Positions 42,714 through 51,882 of a DNA stretch of 64,000 bases are shown in pieces. A model generated the notes under the pieces. It saw only the letters and a program-made list of their open reading frames with translations. It ran no database searches and was not told the DNA's origin. The DNA comes from DASXUG01 sp964620425 (GTDB lineage Bacteria; Pseudomonadota; Gammaproteobacteria; Burkholderiales; Methylophilaceae), in the NCBI GenBank assembly GCA_964620425.1, contig CAZUGV010000006.1, forward strand, positions 62,001 to 126,000, read 5' to 3'. A program made the translations under genes and the position numbers. Each line of letters begins with the position of its first letter. The stretch's first letter is position 1.

Positions 42714-42818
42714 TACCCCACGTTTTTTGCAGTATCAATCACCCTCAGTAAATTACACCACCTATATTAGACAGATACGGTAAAATTCTCGCACTTATTC
42801 AAATAGCGAGACTCAGAA

Positions 42819-44045
42819 ATGCCAGTCAATTTATCTGCTCCCCAAGCGCATACCTTGTTGCCTGTAAAAGGCGTGGAACTTGGTTTTGCACAAGCGCAAA
42901 TTCGTAAACCGAATCGTAAAGATGTTTTAGTGATTAAGTTGAGTGAGGGTAGCCGCGTGGCGGGTGTCTTTACCAAAAATCAATTTTGCGCTGCGCCGGT
43001 GGTGTTGTGTAAAAAACATCTAGAGAGCAGCTCCTCTATTCGTGCGTTAGTGGTGAATACTGGTAATGCAAATGCAGGGACTGGCGAACAAGGTTTGCAA
43101 GCTGCTCAGCAAACGTGTGAGGCGTTGGCGGATTTGCTCGCGCTAACACCAGCACAAGTGTTGCCATTTTCAACGGGGGTGATTTTAGAACCATTGCCAG
43201 TGGATCGTGTGATTGCTGGTTTGCCAGCATGTATTGAAAATCTAAAAGAAGATAACTGGCTCAACGCGGCCGAAGCCATTATGACCACGGATATTGTGGC
43301 AAAAGGCTATTCAAAGCAGATTCAGTTGGGTGGTAAAACCGTCACGATTACAGGTGTTGCCAAAGGTTCAGGCATGATTCATCCCAATATGGCGACTATG
43401 TTGGGCTATGTGGCGACTGATGCTGCGATTAGCCAAATGGCGTTAAATGCGCTGATTGATTATGCAGTCAATCAATCATTCAACTGCATTACGGTGGATG
43501 GCGATACCTCAACCAATGATTCTTTTATTATGATGGCAACAGGGCAATCAGGCATTGCTGAAATTGGTCTGGATAGCGCAGACTATATTGCACTGCGTGA
43601 TGCGATGACGGAAGTGTCAATTTTGCTTGCGCAAGCGATTGTGCGTGATGGTGAAGGCGCAACCAAATTTATGACAATTCAAGTTGAAGCGGGGCGCGAT
43701 ATAGAGGAGTGTAGAAAAGTCGCTTATGCCATCGCACACTCACCGTTAATCAAAACCGCATTTTTCGCATCCGACCCCAACTTGGGTCGTATCTTGGCGG
43801 CCATTGGCTACGCAGGCGTGGAAAATCTTGATGTAAACGCAATGCAACTTTATTTGGGTGATGTGTTGGTTGCTGAGCATGGTGGTCGTGCACAAAGTTA
43901 CCTAGAGGAGCAGGGCGCGGCGGTGATGAAAGAGGCTGAAATCAAAGTGCGTGTCGTGCTTAACCGTGGCACATCTAGCGCAACGGTTTGGACTTGCGAT
44001 TTTTCATATGACTACGTAAAAATCAATGCAGATTATCGGTCTTAA
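42819..44045 (+). CDS. argJ: Bifunctional ornithine acetyltransferase/N-acetylglutamate synthase
   Basis: 408 residues. Self-cleavage site region GMIHPNMATMLGYVATDA, with cleavage before the Thr of ATML, is intact (about 180-200). The N-terminal ANAGTGEQGLQ block and the C-terminal LGRILAAIGYAGV are also typical. ArgJ moves acetyl from N-acetylornithine to glutamate, recycling the acetyl group in arginine synthesis. It is followed at 3 bp by the DUF815 ATPase. Confidence 0.96.
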   Translation: MPVNLSAPQAHTLLPVKGVELGFAQAQIRKPNRKDVLVIKLSEGSRVAGVFTKNQFCAAPVVLCKKHLESSSSIRALVVNTGNANAGTGEQGLQAAQQTCEALADLLALTPAQVLPFSTGVILEPLPVDRVIAGLPACIENLKEDNWLNAAEAIMTTDIVAKGYSKQIQLGGKTVTITGVAKGSGMIHPNMATMLGYVATDAAISQMALNALIDYAVNQSFNCITVDGDTSTNDSFIMMATGQSGIAEIGLDSADYIALRDAMTEVSILLAQAIVRDGEGATKFMTIQVEAGRDIEECRKVAYAIAHSPLIKTAFFASDPNLGRILAAIGYAGVENLDVNAMQLYLGDVLVAEHGGRAQSYLEEQGAAVMKEAEIKVRVVLNRGTSSATVWTCDFSYDYVKINADYRS

Positions 44046-44048
44046 AAT

Positions 44049-44945
44049 ATGAGTCAATTGGAGCAGTTCATTACTCGTGCGGAGCAGTTGTTATCTCGTT
44101 TAGAGCAGATATTACCGCCAGCCAAAGCCGAAGTAGATTGGTCTGCTACTGCTTGGCGCTGGCTAGTGCGCCAAGGACGCGGCAGTCTGCAAGTTGTACC
44201 GCATCCGCATCAAATCCGTTTAGACATTATTCAAAATGTAGATGACCAAAAAGCAGAAATTGTGCGCAACACACAACAGTTTGTGCGTGGCTTGCCCGCG
44301 AATAATGTGCTACTCACTGGCGCTCGCGGTACGGGTAAATCTTCATTGGTTAAGGCATTACTTTCTGAGTTTGCAAAAGATGGCTTGCGGGTAGTTGAAG
44401 TTGAAAAGCAAGATTTGGTTGATTTGCCAGAGATTGTTGTTATGTTGCGTGACCGCCCCGAATATTTTATTGTTTTTTGCGATGATCTAACCTTTGATGC
44501 GGGTGAGCCTGGCTATAAAGCGCTTAAAGTGGTGTTGGATGGTTCGATTGCGGCAACATCAGATAATGTCTTGGTTTATGCGACCTCTAACCGTCGTCAC
44601 CTAATGCCAGAGTACATGGCTGATAATCTAGAAACGCAACACTTGGGTGAGGAGATACGCCCGAGTGATACTGTGGAAGAAAAAATCTCGCTATCCGAGC
44701 GTTTCGGTATCTGGTTGTCATTTTATGCGTTCGATCAAGATGAGTATCTCAAAGTGGCGGAGCATTGGCTAAAGCACTTTGGATATCACAAGTTCACGGA
44801 TGACGCACGTCGCGCTGCGCTCCAATTTTCACTTACACGCGGTTCGCGTAGTGGTCGCGTTGCGTATCAGTTTGCACGCGATTTTATTGGTCAGCAGGCG
44901 CTTAAAAAGACCAAATCTAGCCCCGCTCAATCACGAAAAAAGTAA
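44049..44945 (+). CDS. DUF815 family AAA+-like ATPase
   Basis: 298 residues. Walker A LLTGARGTGKSSLVKALL (about 88-105), Walker B-like YFIVFCDDLTF (about 138-148), YATSNRRHLMP sensor-1-like segment, and the C-terminal SRSGRVAYQFARDF. These match DUF815, a soluble P-loop ATPase family related to DnaA/DnaC-like loaders, with no assigned role. It sits between argJ and the Nudix-ThiE gene in a tightly packed run, an order common in betaproteobacteria. Confidence 0.9.
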   Translation: MSQLEQFITRAEQLLSRLEQILPPAKAEVDWSATAWRWLVRQGRGSLQVVPHPHQIRLDIIQNVDDQKAEIVRNTQQFVRGLPANNVLLTGARGTGKSSLVKALLSEFAKDGLRVVEVEKQDLVDLPEIVVMLRDRPEYFIVFCDDLTFDAGEPGYKALKVVLDGSIAATSDNVLVYATSNRRHLMPEYMADNLETQHLGEEIRPSDTVEEKISLSERFGIWLSFYAFDQDEYLKVAEHWLKHFGYHKFTDDARRAALQFSLTRGSRSGRVAYQFARDFIGQQALKKTKSSPAQSRKK

Positions 44946-44948
44946 ATT

Positions 44949-45896
44949 TTGACAGATTCCGTAATTGTTCATGCTGCAGTGGCGGTTTTTAGGCGTAGCG
45001 ATGGCGCAGTGTTACTTGCGCAGCGCCCCGATGGTAAGCCTTGGGCTGGCTGGTGGGAATTTCCAGGTGGTAAGGTTGAGGCGGGTGAAACGGCGCTAGC
45101 CGCTTTGCATCGTGAGGTGCAAGAGGAGCTAGGCTCAACAGTGCTTAGCGCGTATCCGTGGTTGACACGTACCTTTGCCTATCCTGAGAAAACCGTCAAA
45201 TTACATTTCTTTATGGTGCGCGATTGGCAGACTGAACCGCATGGAAGAGAGGGGCAGTTGTTAAGTTGGCAAATGCCGCCGCATCTGAATGTTTCCCCAA
45301 TGTTGCCCGCAAATGAGCCAGTTCTAAATGCGCTCACATTACCACCCATTTATGCCATTACGCATTTAGACGCCCTCGGTGAAAAAGAGTTTTTTATTCG
45401 TCTTGAGTACGCTTTGCAGAATGGGCTTAAGTTGATACAGGTGCGAGAAAAGACATTAGCAATCAACACACTTAAGCGGTTTTCCCAGCAGGTGGTCAAT
45501 ATGGCAAATGATTTTAATGCCCGCGTATTGATCAATGGAAATGAAGCGTTGGCTGACGAGGTAAATGCCGCTGGCGTGCATTACATTAGCCAGCAGCTGA
45601 TGGCCTTGCGCGAGAAACCAAAGCATCTGTTGTGTGCGGCATCGTGTCATAATCAGCAGGAGTTAGAGCAAGCGCAAAAGTTGGGATTGGATTTTGTGGT
45701 TTGTTCACCCGTGCTTCTAACGCTTAGTCATGTTGGCGCGCCAACGCTGGGTTGGCAAAAGTTTGGTGAGATGATAAGTGGATACTCTCTACCAATCTAT
45801 GCACTGGGTGGGTTAACTGAAGCGGCGTTAACGGAAGCATGGCATCATGGAGCGCACGGCATTGCGATGCAACGATCAGTGTGGAAAGATAAGTGA
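44949..45896 (+). CDS. Nudix hydrolase-ThiE-like fusion (MutT type)
   Basis: 315 residues, TTG start. The N-terminal MutT domain (about 1-130) has the Nudix box GGKVEAGETALAALHREVQEELG. The C-terminal part (about 135-312) has the (beta/alpha)8 TenI/thiamine-phosphate-synthase fold: LKLIQVREKTL, VLINGNEALADEVNAAGVHYIS and FVVCSPVL. The Nudix half probably clears 8-oxo-dGTP. The ThiE-like half lacks some substrate residues in many such fusions, so its activity is uncertain. Confidence 0.92.
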   Translation: MTDSVIVHAAVAVFRRSDGAVLLAQRPDGKPWAGWWEFPGGKVEAGETALAALHREVQEELGSTVLSAYPWLTRTFAYPEKTVKLHFFMVRDWQTEPHGREGQLLSWQMPPHLNVSPMLPANEPVLNALTLPPIYAITHLDALGEKEFFIRLEYALQNGLKLIQVREKTLAINTLKRFSQQVVNMANDFNARVLINGNEALADEVNAAGVHYISQQLMALREKPKHLLCAASCHNQQELEQAQKLGLDFVVCSPVLLTLSHVGAPTLGWQKFGEMISGYSLPIYALGGLTEAALTEAWHHGAHGIAMQRSVWKDK

Positions 45897-46366
45897 TTCA
45901 GTTGATTCAGTCTTTGCTTAAGTCACAGTTTTCTAAGTTAATGATTGCCATGCTTTTAGGCATACTTAGTGCTGTTTTTTATGTTAATTGGTTTAGCACT
46001 CAGTCCGAAAAGTCTGCAATAGTTCAATTGCCCTGCTCAAATATCATGGTCGGTTGTGGTAATGCGAACATAAAAATTAATGCGGATCGTCAACCGCAGG
46101 TTATGCGTGCATTTAAATTAAACGTTACCACCGTGCCAGCAAGTCAGATTTATGTTGACTTTGCGATGGCGGGGATGAGCATGGGGCTTAATCGGTATAA
46201 GTTAATTCAGCAAGCCGATGGTCGCTGGCAGAGCGAAGTGATATTGCCGCTCTGTGTGCAAGGGAGAAGCGATTGGTTAATGGAGGTGACCGTGAGTACC
46301 TCCGCTGTTGGATTTTCCAGCAATGTCGAAAAGCGCTATCGCTTAGTATTTCAAGCGTCCAAATAA
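45893..46366 (+). CDS. FixH/YtkA-like membrane-anchored periplasmic protein
   Basis: 157 residues, GTG start overlapping the previous stop (GTGA). One TM segment (about 16-34), then a beta-rich domain. The stretch VDFAMAGMSMGLNRYKLIQQADGRWQSEVILPLCVQGRSDWLMEV resembles FixH/YtkA-type domains (methionine-rich AMAGMSM, then GxW and a final beta strand). Two Cys (PCSNIMVGC) near the membrane might bind metal. It lies next to the convergent PCu(A)C gene, which supports a copper link by context only. Confidence 0.6.
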   Translation: MIQLIQSLLKSQFSKLMIAMLLGILSAVFYVNWFSTQSEKSAIVQLPCSNIMVGCGNANIKINADRQPQVMRAFKLNVTTVPASQIYVDFAMAGMSMGLNRYKLIQQADGRWQSEVILPLCVQGRSDWLMEVTVSTSAVGFSSNVEKRYRLVFQASK

Positions 46367-46382
46367 CCGTTAATCTTAAAGC

Positions 46383-46829
46383 TTATTCAGGCTCGCCTTC
46401 ACGAACAGGGCTAGAAACCTCTAAGGTACTCACTTTGCCAGCAGCGTCTTTAAAAAAAAGCTTGAACGTTACATTGCTGCCAGCGGTTAGTGGCTTTTTA
46501 ATATCAAACAACATGAGGTGATACCCACCAGGCTCAAGCTTGTAAGGCTTGCCTTTTTCGAGCGCAATTTCATCCAACATGCGCATTTCCATCACGCCAT
46601 TATTCATAGACATGCTGTGAAGTTCAACTTTGCCAATATCTGCGCTCTCTACCTTAAATAAAGTGGCGTTTTCCTGACTGGTGAGCGTCATAAAGCCAGC
46701 GGCAATCTCCTGACCTGGTTTGGTTGCACGTACCCAAGCGTCATCTACGTTAACGGATTGTTCTGGCTGACCGCATGCCACTAGCAAGCAAAACAGGCTT
46801 AAAATAAATAATTTAATTTTGTACATCAT
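46383..46829 (-). CDS. PCu(A)C-type periplasmic copper chaperone lipoprotein
   Basis: 148 residues. A lipoprotein signal (LFILSLFCLLVACGQ) is followed by the PCuAC domain: VDDAWVRATKPGQEIAAGFMTL, then HSMSMNNGVMEMRML and GGYHLMLFD. The His/Met ligands of the HM-x10-M-x21-HxM copper-binding pattern are present. Such proteins deliver Cu(I) to cytochrome oxidase. The start overlaps the yacG stop by one base. Confidence 0.9.
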   Translation of the reverse strand: MMYKIKLFILSLFCLLVACGQPEQSVNVDDAWVRATKPGQEIAAGFMTLTSQENATLFKVESADIGKVELHSMSMNNGVMEMRMLDEIALEKGKPYKLEPGGYHLMLFDIKKPLTAGSNVTFKLFFKDAAGKVSTLEVSSPVREGEPE

Positions 46830-47020
46830 TATTCCTCTTCAATGTTGTCGTTTGGCTTGATCGGCTCTGGAATGCGATAGCTTTCGGTTGCCCATTGCCC
46901 TAAATCAATCAGGCGGCAACGTTGCGAACAAAAAGGGCGAAAAGCATTTTCGGATGAGTATTCAGATTTTGCGCCACATTGCGGGCAGGTGACAATACGT
47001 TTTTTTGTGGGGGTTGTCAT
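46829..47020 (-). CDS. yacG: DNA gyrase inhibitor YacG
   Basis: 63 residues. Zinc ribbon CPQCGAKSEYSSENAFRPFCSQRCRLIDLGQW contains the four Cys and the conserved RLIDLG. YacG binds GyrB and restrains gyrase in E. coli. It follows zapD by 33 bp, the conserved zapD-yacG order. Confidence 0.95.
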   Translation of the reverse strand: MTTPTKKRIVTCPQCGAKSEYSSENAFRPFCSQRCRLIDLGQWATESYRIPEPIKPNDNIEEE

Positions 47021-47053
47021 GTGGCGTTTGAGGTATTGCGAGTAATTTAGTTA

Positions 47054-47812
47054 TTACAAGTTACATAAGGTGAGCGTGAAGGCAACATCTTTTTCATATA
47101 AGCGCGGCTTTTCATTAGTGGTCAAACTGTTAAACCTAATGTTGATGGCGTACTTGTTTGCGCTTACTTCTGGAAAGCAACTTTCTTCATCGCTAAGTTC
47201 TATTTTTAACATTTGTGCTGGTTTTACGCCACCCAGCATTTGTTGGAAATTGCCGCCATGCGCTATAAGATGAGAGGATATGCCACTCCCACGTAGCATT
47301 CGCAAAATGATGGTAATTGCTTGGTGAATTGGCATCAGCGCTTTTAGCCACTGGTCTAAATCAGCTCTTCGGCTATCGGTGTCAAGACCTAACCAAAAGT
47401 GATAAGAGGGTAGGTCGAATTCACACACGCCACCTGGAATCACTGCGCGTTGTTTGATGCTCATAAGCCATTCATTATCTCGCAGAGACTGACCTAGCTT
47501 GCTTAGATTGTTGCGTAAATTATTGGCGCTTATGTCAATTTCTTTGATAGTGTCAGATAACACGGTAGCGTTAATTGATGGGTTCCCTAGCAAGCCATTC
47601 AGCATCATCTTTTGGCGGTCTAGCTCTTGCAATAAATCTGTTTTAAGCTCTGCGCGGTCTATTACATCAAGTATTTGAAACACATTGACGAGCGCATGAT
47701 GATGATTAATCTCATGCTCGCCATTTAAATTAAACAAAGTTTTGGCGAACAAATCTTCTAGCCGCAGTAGGGTTCTGATTCTTTCATTAAATGGATAGTC
47801 GTAACTTGGCAC
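47054..47812 (-). CDS. zapD: Cell division protein ZapD
   Basis: 252 residues. The ZapD (DUF1342) pattern is complete: YDYPFNERIRTLLRLEDLF at the N-terminus, a helical middle, and CEFDLPSYHFWLGLDTDSRRADLDQWL followed by the beta-rich C-terminus. It crosslinks FtsZ filaments at the division ring. It lies between coaE and yacG on the same strand. Confidence 0.96.
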   Translation of the reverse strand: MPSYDYPFNERIRTLLRLEDLFAKTLFNLNGEHEINHHHALVNVFQILDVIDRAELKTDLLQELDRQKMMLNGLLGNPSINATVLSDTIKEIDISANNLRNNLSKLGQSLRDNEWLMSIKQRAVIPGGVCEFDLPSYHFWLGLDTDSRRADLDQWLKALMPIHQAITIILRMLRGSGISSHLIAHGGNFQQMLGGVKPAQMLKIELSDEESCFPEVSANKYAINIRFNSLTTNEKPRLYEKDVAFTLTLCNL

Positions 47813-47932
47813 TAGTTTACTTTTGTACTTTTATGTTTGTGTTGGTTCAAAATGATGGCTAGTCAAACTGCCTAGCTTATTCAAGCTGGCCAAGATTATT
47901 GTTTTAATTAAACTTGTTGTAGATTATCAGAT

Positions 47933-48541
47933 TTATTCGCTAACTATGCAAGCTTGCACGTACTTTTTGTGCATTTCATTCACTTTTTCTATTAGTGATT
48001 CGATGGTTCCGTCATTTTCGATGATGTCATTAGCCAGCGCACGTCGGAAACTGCGAGAGGCCTGCGCCGCGATAATCGATTGCACCAACTCTACTGTCAT
48101 CCCTGGTCGCTGAGATGTGCGCTCAATTTGTTGCGATTCGTCACAATCAATCAGTAATGTGCGCTTCACGACTCCTGAATAGCGATCGGTTTCAAAAAAC
48201 AGGGGGATGGCTAAAATTTGATACGCTGCTGTGGTGTTGCTAAATAGTTCACGCATCGCTTGTGCATGAATTGCAGGGTGTAAAATGGCTTCAAGTTTTT
48301 TGCGATCAGCATCTGATGAGAAGACTTTACCACGCATCATCGCACGGTTTAATGCGCCGTCATCAGTCACAAACGCTTGACCAAAGGCTGTCGCAATTTC
48401 TTGCACAATTGGTTGACCTGCTGAGGTTAGTTGTCTTGAAATTACATCAACATCGACAATCGGCACACCCAGATTAGCAAATGTTTTTGCAGCCTCGCTT
48501 TTACCCGCACCTATGCCACCAGTCAAAGCAACAACATACAT
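47933..48541 (-). CDS. coaE: Dephospho-CoA kinase
   Basis: 202 residues. P-loop LTGGIGAGKSEAAKTF (about 6-20), VDVDVISRQL, and the ILHPAIHAQAMRELF and LAIPLFFE segments are typical. It phosphorylates dephospho-CoA, the last step of CoA synthesis. It starts 4 bp after the pilD stop; coaE after pilD is usual in proteobacteria. Confidence 0.96.
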   Translation of the reverse strand: MYVVALTGGIGAGKSEAAKTFANLGVPIVDVDVISRQLTSAGQPIVQEIATAFGQAFVTDDGALNRAMMRGKVFSSDADRKKLEAILHPAIHAQAMRELFSNTTAAYQILAIPLFFETDRYSGVVKRTLLIDCDESQQIERTSQRPGMTVELVQSIIAAQASRSFRRALANDIIENDGTIESLIEKVNEMHKKYVQACIVSE

Positions 48542-48545
48542 ATTA

Positions 48546-49430
48546 TTAAGCTCCTAAATAAATTTTTGATAATTGATCACCACAAAATAGGGCGGCAATC
48601 CCAGCAATTGCGAGGTAAGGGCCAAAGGGGATTGGCACTTCTCGTCCATGTTTTGCAAATACGATTAAACTAATACCGACTATAGTACCAGCAATTGAAG
48701 ATAGTAAAATTACAGCGGGCAACAGTTGCCATCCAAACCACGCACCAATCGCGGCAAGAAGTTTGAAATCACCATACCCCATCCCTTCTTTGCCAGTGAT
48801 CAGTTTAAATAACCAATAGACAGACCATAAGGAGAGGTAACCCAATACGGCCCCAATGACTGCACTTTGTAAGTCACAAAACCCATGATTCAGGTTAACA
48901 AGTAAGCCAAGCCAAACCAGAGGCAATGTGATGTCGTCTGGGAGAAGCTGTGTGTCTAAATCAATGAAAGTCAGCGCAATTAAGGCAAGAATAAAAAACC
49001 AAGACACTAATGTTAAGCCAGTGGCGCCTAATTTCCAGCTGATGCTGGCGAATAATATGCCTGTGAGCAGTTCCACCAGTGGGTAGCGAATGCTAATCGG
49101 GCTTGTGCATTTTTTACATTTTCCGCGTAAAAATAAGTAACTGATCACTGGAATGTTTTCTAATGCGGAAATTTGATGACCACAGTTCGGACAAGCTGAT
49201 CTCGGCACGACCAAGTTATATTTGATTTCTTCTTGCGTATTGTTTGTTTCGGGTTGCCCCAAAAAATCTCTACAGTTTTGCTGCCACTCACGCTCCATCA
49301 TTTTGGGTAACCGATGGATTACAACGTTTAAGAAACTTCCAAATAACAAACCAATTAAAGCAGAGAAAAAAATAAAGCTATTTAAGTCGGCTTGAAACAA
49401 ACTTATAACGTTATTGAAGAAATCAGGCAT
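48546..49430 (-). CDS. pilD: Prepilin peptidase/N-methyltransferase
   Basis: 294 residues, multi-pass inner-membrane aspartyl peptidase of type IV pilus/type II secretion systems. The N-terminal methylase part has two CxxC pairs (CPNCGHQ and CKKC). The peptidase part has FIDLDTQLLPDDITLPL with the first catalytic Asp and GYGDFKLLAAIGAWFG with GxGD. The usual upstream pilB and pilC are absent; pilD heads this cluster. Confidence 0.95.
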   Translation of the reverse strand: MPDFFNNVISLFQADLNSFIFFSALIGLLFGSFLNVVIHRLPKMMEREWQQNCRDFLGQPETNNTQEEIKYNLVVPRSACPNCGHQISALENIPVISYLFLRGKCKKCTSPISIRYPLVELLTGILFASISWKLGATGLTLVSWFFILALIALTFIDLDTQLLPDDITLPLVWLGLLVNLNHGFCDLQSAVIGAVLGYLSLWSVYWLFKLITGKEGMGYGDFKLLAAIGAWFGWQLLPAVILLSSIAGTIVGISLIVFAKHGREVPIPFGPYLAIAGIAALFCGDQLSKIYLGA

Positions 49431-49571
49431 AAAAGTGGCTTTTAATTAAACTTAAAGCATCTTCGCACCGATATAAACTGAAGGCAATAGTGTTGTGTCT
49501 GTTGCTCTGCATTTCGGTGTCGAGTTTTGGTGGTGTTTGTTTTGCTTTTTTATTTTTGAAAGGATATGAAA

Positions 49572-49892
49572 ATGTCACAAACTTTAGTAAACGAAGCATG
49601 GAATATCCCCGTGGTTAGGCGTGTAGAGGTTGATTTGCAAGGATGGATGCAACAACTTACAGGGTGTGCAAATTGGGAAATTACTGATGAAGAAGACGAT
49701 GAAGACTACATGAGTTTTGCCATGCAATTGGGTCGTCAGCATGCTGAAATTACGCTCTACCATAATGGCTACGCAGTCGTGGATGTTGATGGAGAGGCGC
49801 TCTTTGATGGTGCATTAACGACAACAACGAGCGAATGCGCGCACCTAAACTACTACTACGCAGACAGTGGCGAGAAAATACACCTGAATTAG
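49572..49892 (+). CDS. Acidic hypothetical protein, 106 residues
   Basis: Start at the ATG at 49572, which has GAAAGGAT at good spacing (another Met 6 bp earlier lies too close to it). The soluble product is strongly acidic (ITDEEDDEDYMSF) with a beta-rich middle (HAEITLYHNGYAVVDVDGEALF). No domain is recognised. It stands alone between pilD and ispB. Confidence 0.65.
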   Translation: MSQTLVNEAWNIPVVRRVEVDLQGWMQQLTGCANWEITDEEDDEDYMSFAMQLGRQHAEITLYHNGYAVVDVDGEALFDGALTTTTSECAHLNYYYADSGEKIHLN

Positions 49893-49937
49893 CAACGCCG
49901 TTTTAGCAAAAACACAAACTTAGGCTAAAACGGTAGG

Positions 49938-50906
49938 TTAATACTTTCTTGCTACAGCAAAAGCGGCTAAGTCGAGCATGGTTTGTTTGAATGTTGTGTT
50001 TTGTATTGAGGCAATCGATGCGCATGCGGCATCTGCTTCCGCTTTTGCAAGTTGGATAACGTGGGTAAGGGCTCCCGTTTCATGAACGGCTTGAATTACG
50101 CCTTCTAGTTCGTCGAGCCCACCCTGCTCAATGGCGTTGCGTATCATGTCGCGTTGTTGGGCATTGCCATTACGCATCGCGTATAACAGTGGAAGCGTAG
50201 GCTTGCCTTCAGCAAGATCATCCCCAAGATTCTTGCCGATGCGCTGACCATCACCGTCTAAATCTAAAACATCATCAATCAGTTGGAAGGCCGTGCCCAA
50301 GTGCATGCCGTACTTTGCCATGGCTTGTTCTTGTGCTGGACTGGCGTTGGAAACAATAGCACCCAGTCTAGCGGCTGCTTCAAAAAGTTTGGCAGTTTTG
50401 AAGTGAATCACCTTCAAATAAGCTTCATCAGTCACATCTGCGTCATGTACATTTAATAGTTGCAGCACTTCACCTTCAGCAATGATATTGGTTGCTTCTG
50501 CTAACACTTCCATTACACGCATATTGTTAATGTTCACCATCATTTGAAAGGCGCGCGTGTAAACAAAATCACCTACCAACACACTAGCAGCATTTCCAAA
50601 TAGATTATTGGCAGTGGCTCGACCGCGGCGCATCGCTGACTCATCTACCACATCATCATGGAGCAAAGTGGCTGTGTGGATAAACTCAACAATCGCTGCT
50701 AAGGAATGATGATTGGCTTGTATCGACCCGAAGGTACCAGCAGAAAGTAACACGAGTGCTGGTCGTAAGCGTTTTCCACCACTATTGATGATGTAATCAG
50801 CAACTTGATTAATTAGCACAACTTCGGAGTGTAGTGATTTTCGAATCACTGTGTCGACGGCAAGCATGTCATCGGCTATACAATTTTGTAGAAATGAGAG
50901 CGACAC
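49938..50906 (-). CDS. ispB: Octaprenyl/polyprenyl diphosphate synthase
   Basis: 322 residues, all-helical trans-prenyltransferase. First Asp-rich motif LLHDDVVDE (about 82-90) with GGKRLRPALVLL before it, second Asp-rich motif LIDDVLDLDGDGQRIGKNLGDDLAEGKPTLPL (about 213-245). It builds the isoprenoid side chain of ubiquinone. The gene is divergent from rplU, the usual order in gamma- and betaproteobacteria. Confidence 0.95.
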   Translation of the reverse strand: MSLSFLQNCIADDMLAVDTVIRKSLHSEVVLINQVADYIINSGGKRLRPALVLLSAGTFGSIQANHHSLAAIVEFIHTATLLHDDVVDESAMRRGRATANNLFGNAASVLVGDFVYTRAFQMMVNINNMRVMEVLAEATNIIAEGEVLQLLNVHDADVTDEAYLKVIHFKTAKLFEAAARLGAIVSNASPAQEQAMAKYGMHLGTAFQLIDDVLDLDGDGQRIGKNLGDDLAEGKPTLPLLYAMRNGNAQQRDMIRNAIEQGGLDELEGVIQAVHETGALTHVIQLAKAEADAACASIASIQNTTFKQTMLDLAAFAVARKY

Positions 50907-51083
50907 TAAAATATCTGCCAGAGCGAAAAATTGTGTAATTCTAGCATAGGCAGACTCATTCTTTCACACTCAGATTAGCCGTATCTTTGAGAATTTGACA
51001 TTGCGACACGGGCGGGAGGTAATCAAATTTAGTCTAAAAAGCCTAGGTTGCTAATATGTTCTGATTAAAGGTAATATTTTACT

Positions 51084-51111
51084 TTGCGTGAGAGATAATT
51101 TTGCGTATAAT
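51084..51111 (+). promoter_or_regulatory. Promoter of rplU-rpmA
   Basis: TTGCGT (51084-51089) and TATAAT (51106-51111) are 16 bp apart, a good sigma-70 promoter, about 40 bp before the rplU start at 51152. It also rules out the longer frame that begins at 51101. Confidence 0.75.
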
Positions 51112-51151
51112 GCTCGATTCATTTGAATGTGTAGCGAACGAGGCAGGCAGT

Positions 51152-51475
51152 ATGAGCGCAAATATGTACGCAGTAATTAAAACGGGCGGTAAGCAATATC
51201 GTGTTACCCCTGGCTTAAGACTTAAGGTTGAGAAGTTGGAAACTGAAGTTGGCGGCAACGTAACAATCGACCAAGTGTTGATGGTTGCGGATGGTGAAGA
51301 TGTGAAAATTGGTGCTCCTTTAATTCAAGGTGCAAAAGTGCAAGCTAAAGTGCTTTCACACGGTCGTGGCGACAAAGTGATGATTTTTAAATTCCGTCGT
51401 CGTAAGCACTACCGTAAGACACAAGGTCATCGTCAAAGTTATACTGAAATCCAAATTGAGAAAATTGCTGCTTAA
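51152..51475 (+). CDS. rplU: 50S ribosomal protein L21
   Basis: 107 residues from the ATG at 51152 (AGGCAGG upstream); a second Met at 51164 gives the shorter form common in other species. MYAVIKTGGKQYRV, LMVADGEDVKIGAPLI and KFRRRKHYRKTQGHRQSYTEIQI cover the L21 family. It precedes rpmA by 22 bp, the conserved pairing. Confidence 0.96.
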   Translation: MSANMYAVIKTGGKQYRVTPGLRLKVEKLETEVGGNVTIDQVLMVADGEDVKIGAPLIQGAKVQAKVLSHGRGDKVMIFKFRRRKHYRKTQGHRQSYTEIQIEKIAA

Positions 51476-51497
51476 TTAAGCAGGAAAAGGATAAAAA

Positions 51498-51755
51498 ATG
51501 GCACACAAGAAAGCAGGCGGGAGTTCCCGTAACGGTCGCGATTCACAAGCCCAACGATTAGGTGTTAAGGCTTTTGGTGAGCAAGTAATTTCGGCAGGTA
51601 GCATTATCGTGCGTCAACGCGGTACACGTATGCATGCTGGTTTGAATGTGGGTATGGGCAAAGACCATACTTTGTTTGCTAAAATCGATGGCAAAGTAAC
51701 TTTTACTGTTAAAGGTGCTTTACGTCGTAAAATGGTTAACATCGTTCCAGTTTAA
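51498..51755 (+). CDS. rpmA: 50S ribosomal protein L27
   Basis: 85 residues. The N-terminus AHKKAGGSSRNGRDSQAQRLGVK, which reaches the peptidyl-transferase centre, and the GTRMHAGLNVGMGKDHTLFA block are typical. No N-terminal cleaved extension of the Firmicutes type. Confidence 0.97.
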   Translation: MAHKKAGGSSRNGRDSQAQRLGVKAFGEQVISAGSIIVRQRGTRMHAGLNVGMGKDHTLFAKIDGKVTFTVKGALRRKMVNIVPV

Positions 51756-51772
51756 GGCTTAACGGTCTAAAT

Positions 51773-51803
51773 AAAAGCCCTATCAGCTTGGTAGGGCTTT
51801 TTT
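51773..51803 (+). terminator. Rho-independent terminator
   Basis: AAAAGCCCTATC pairs with GGTAGGGCTTTT around AGCTT, followed by T. It ends the rplU-rpmA operon before obgE. Confidence 0.88.
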
Positions 51804-51882
51804 GTTTTTACAGGCAACATTTCTTGCGAAGGAAGTCACCGATTGAGTCGGTGTTTCCCTAAATTTAGGCGATAATTCAATC

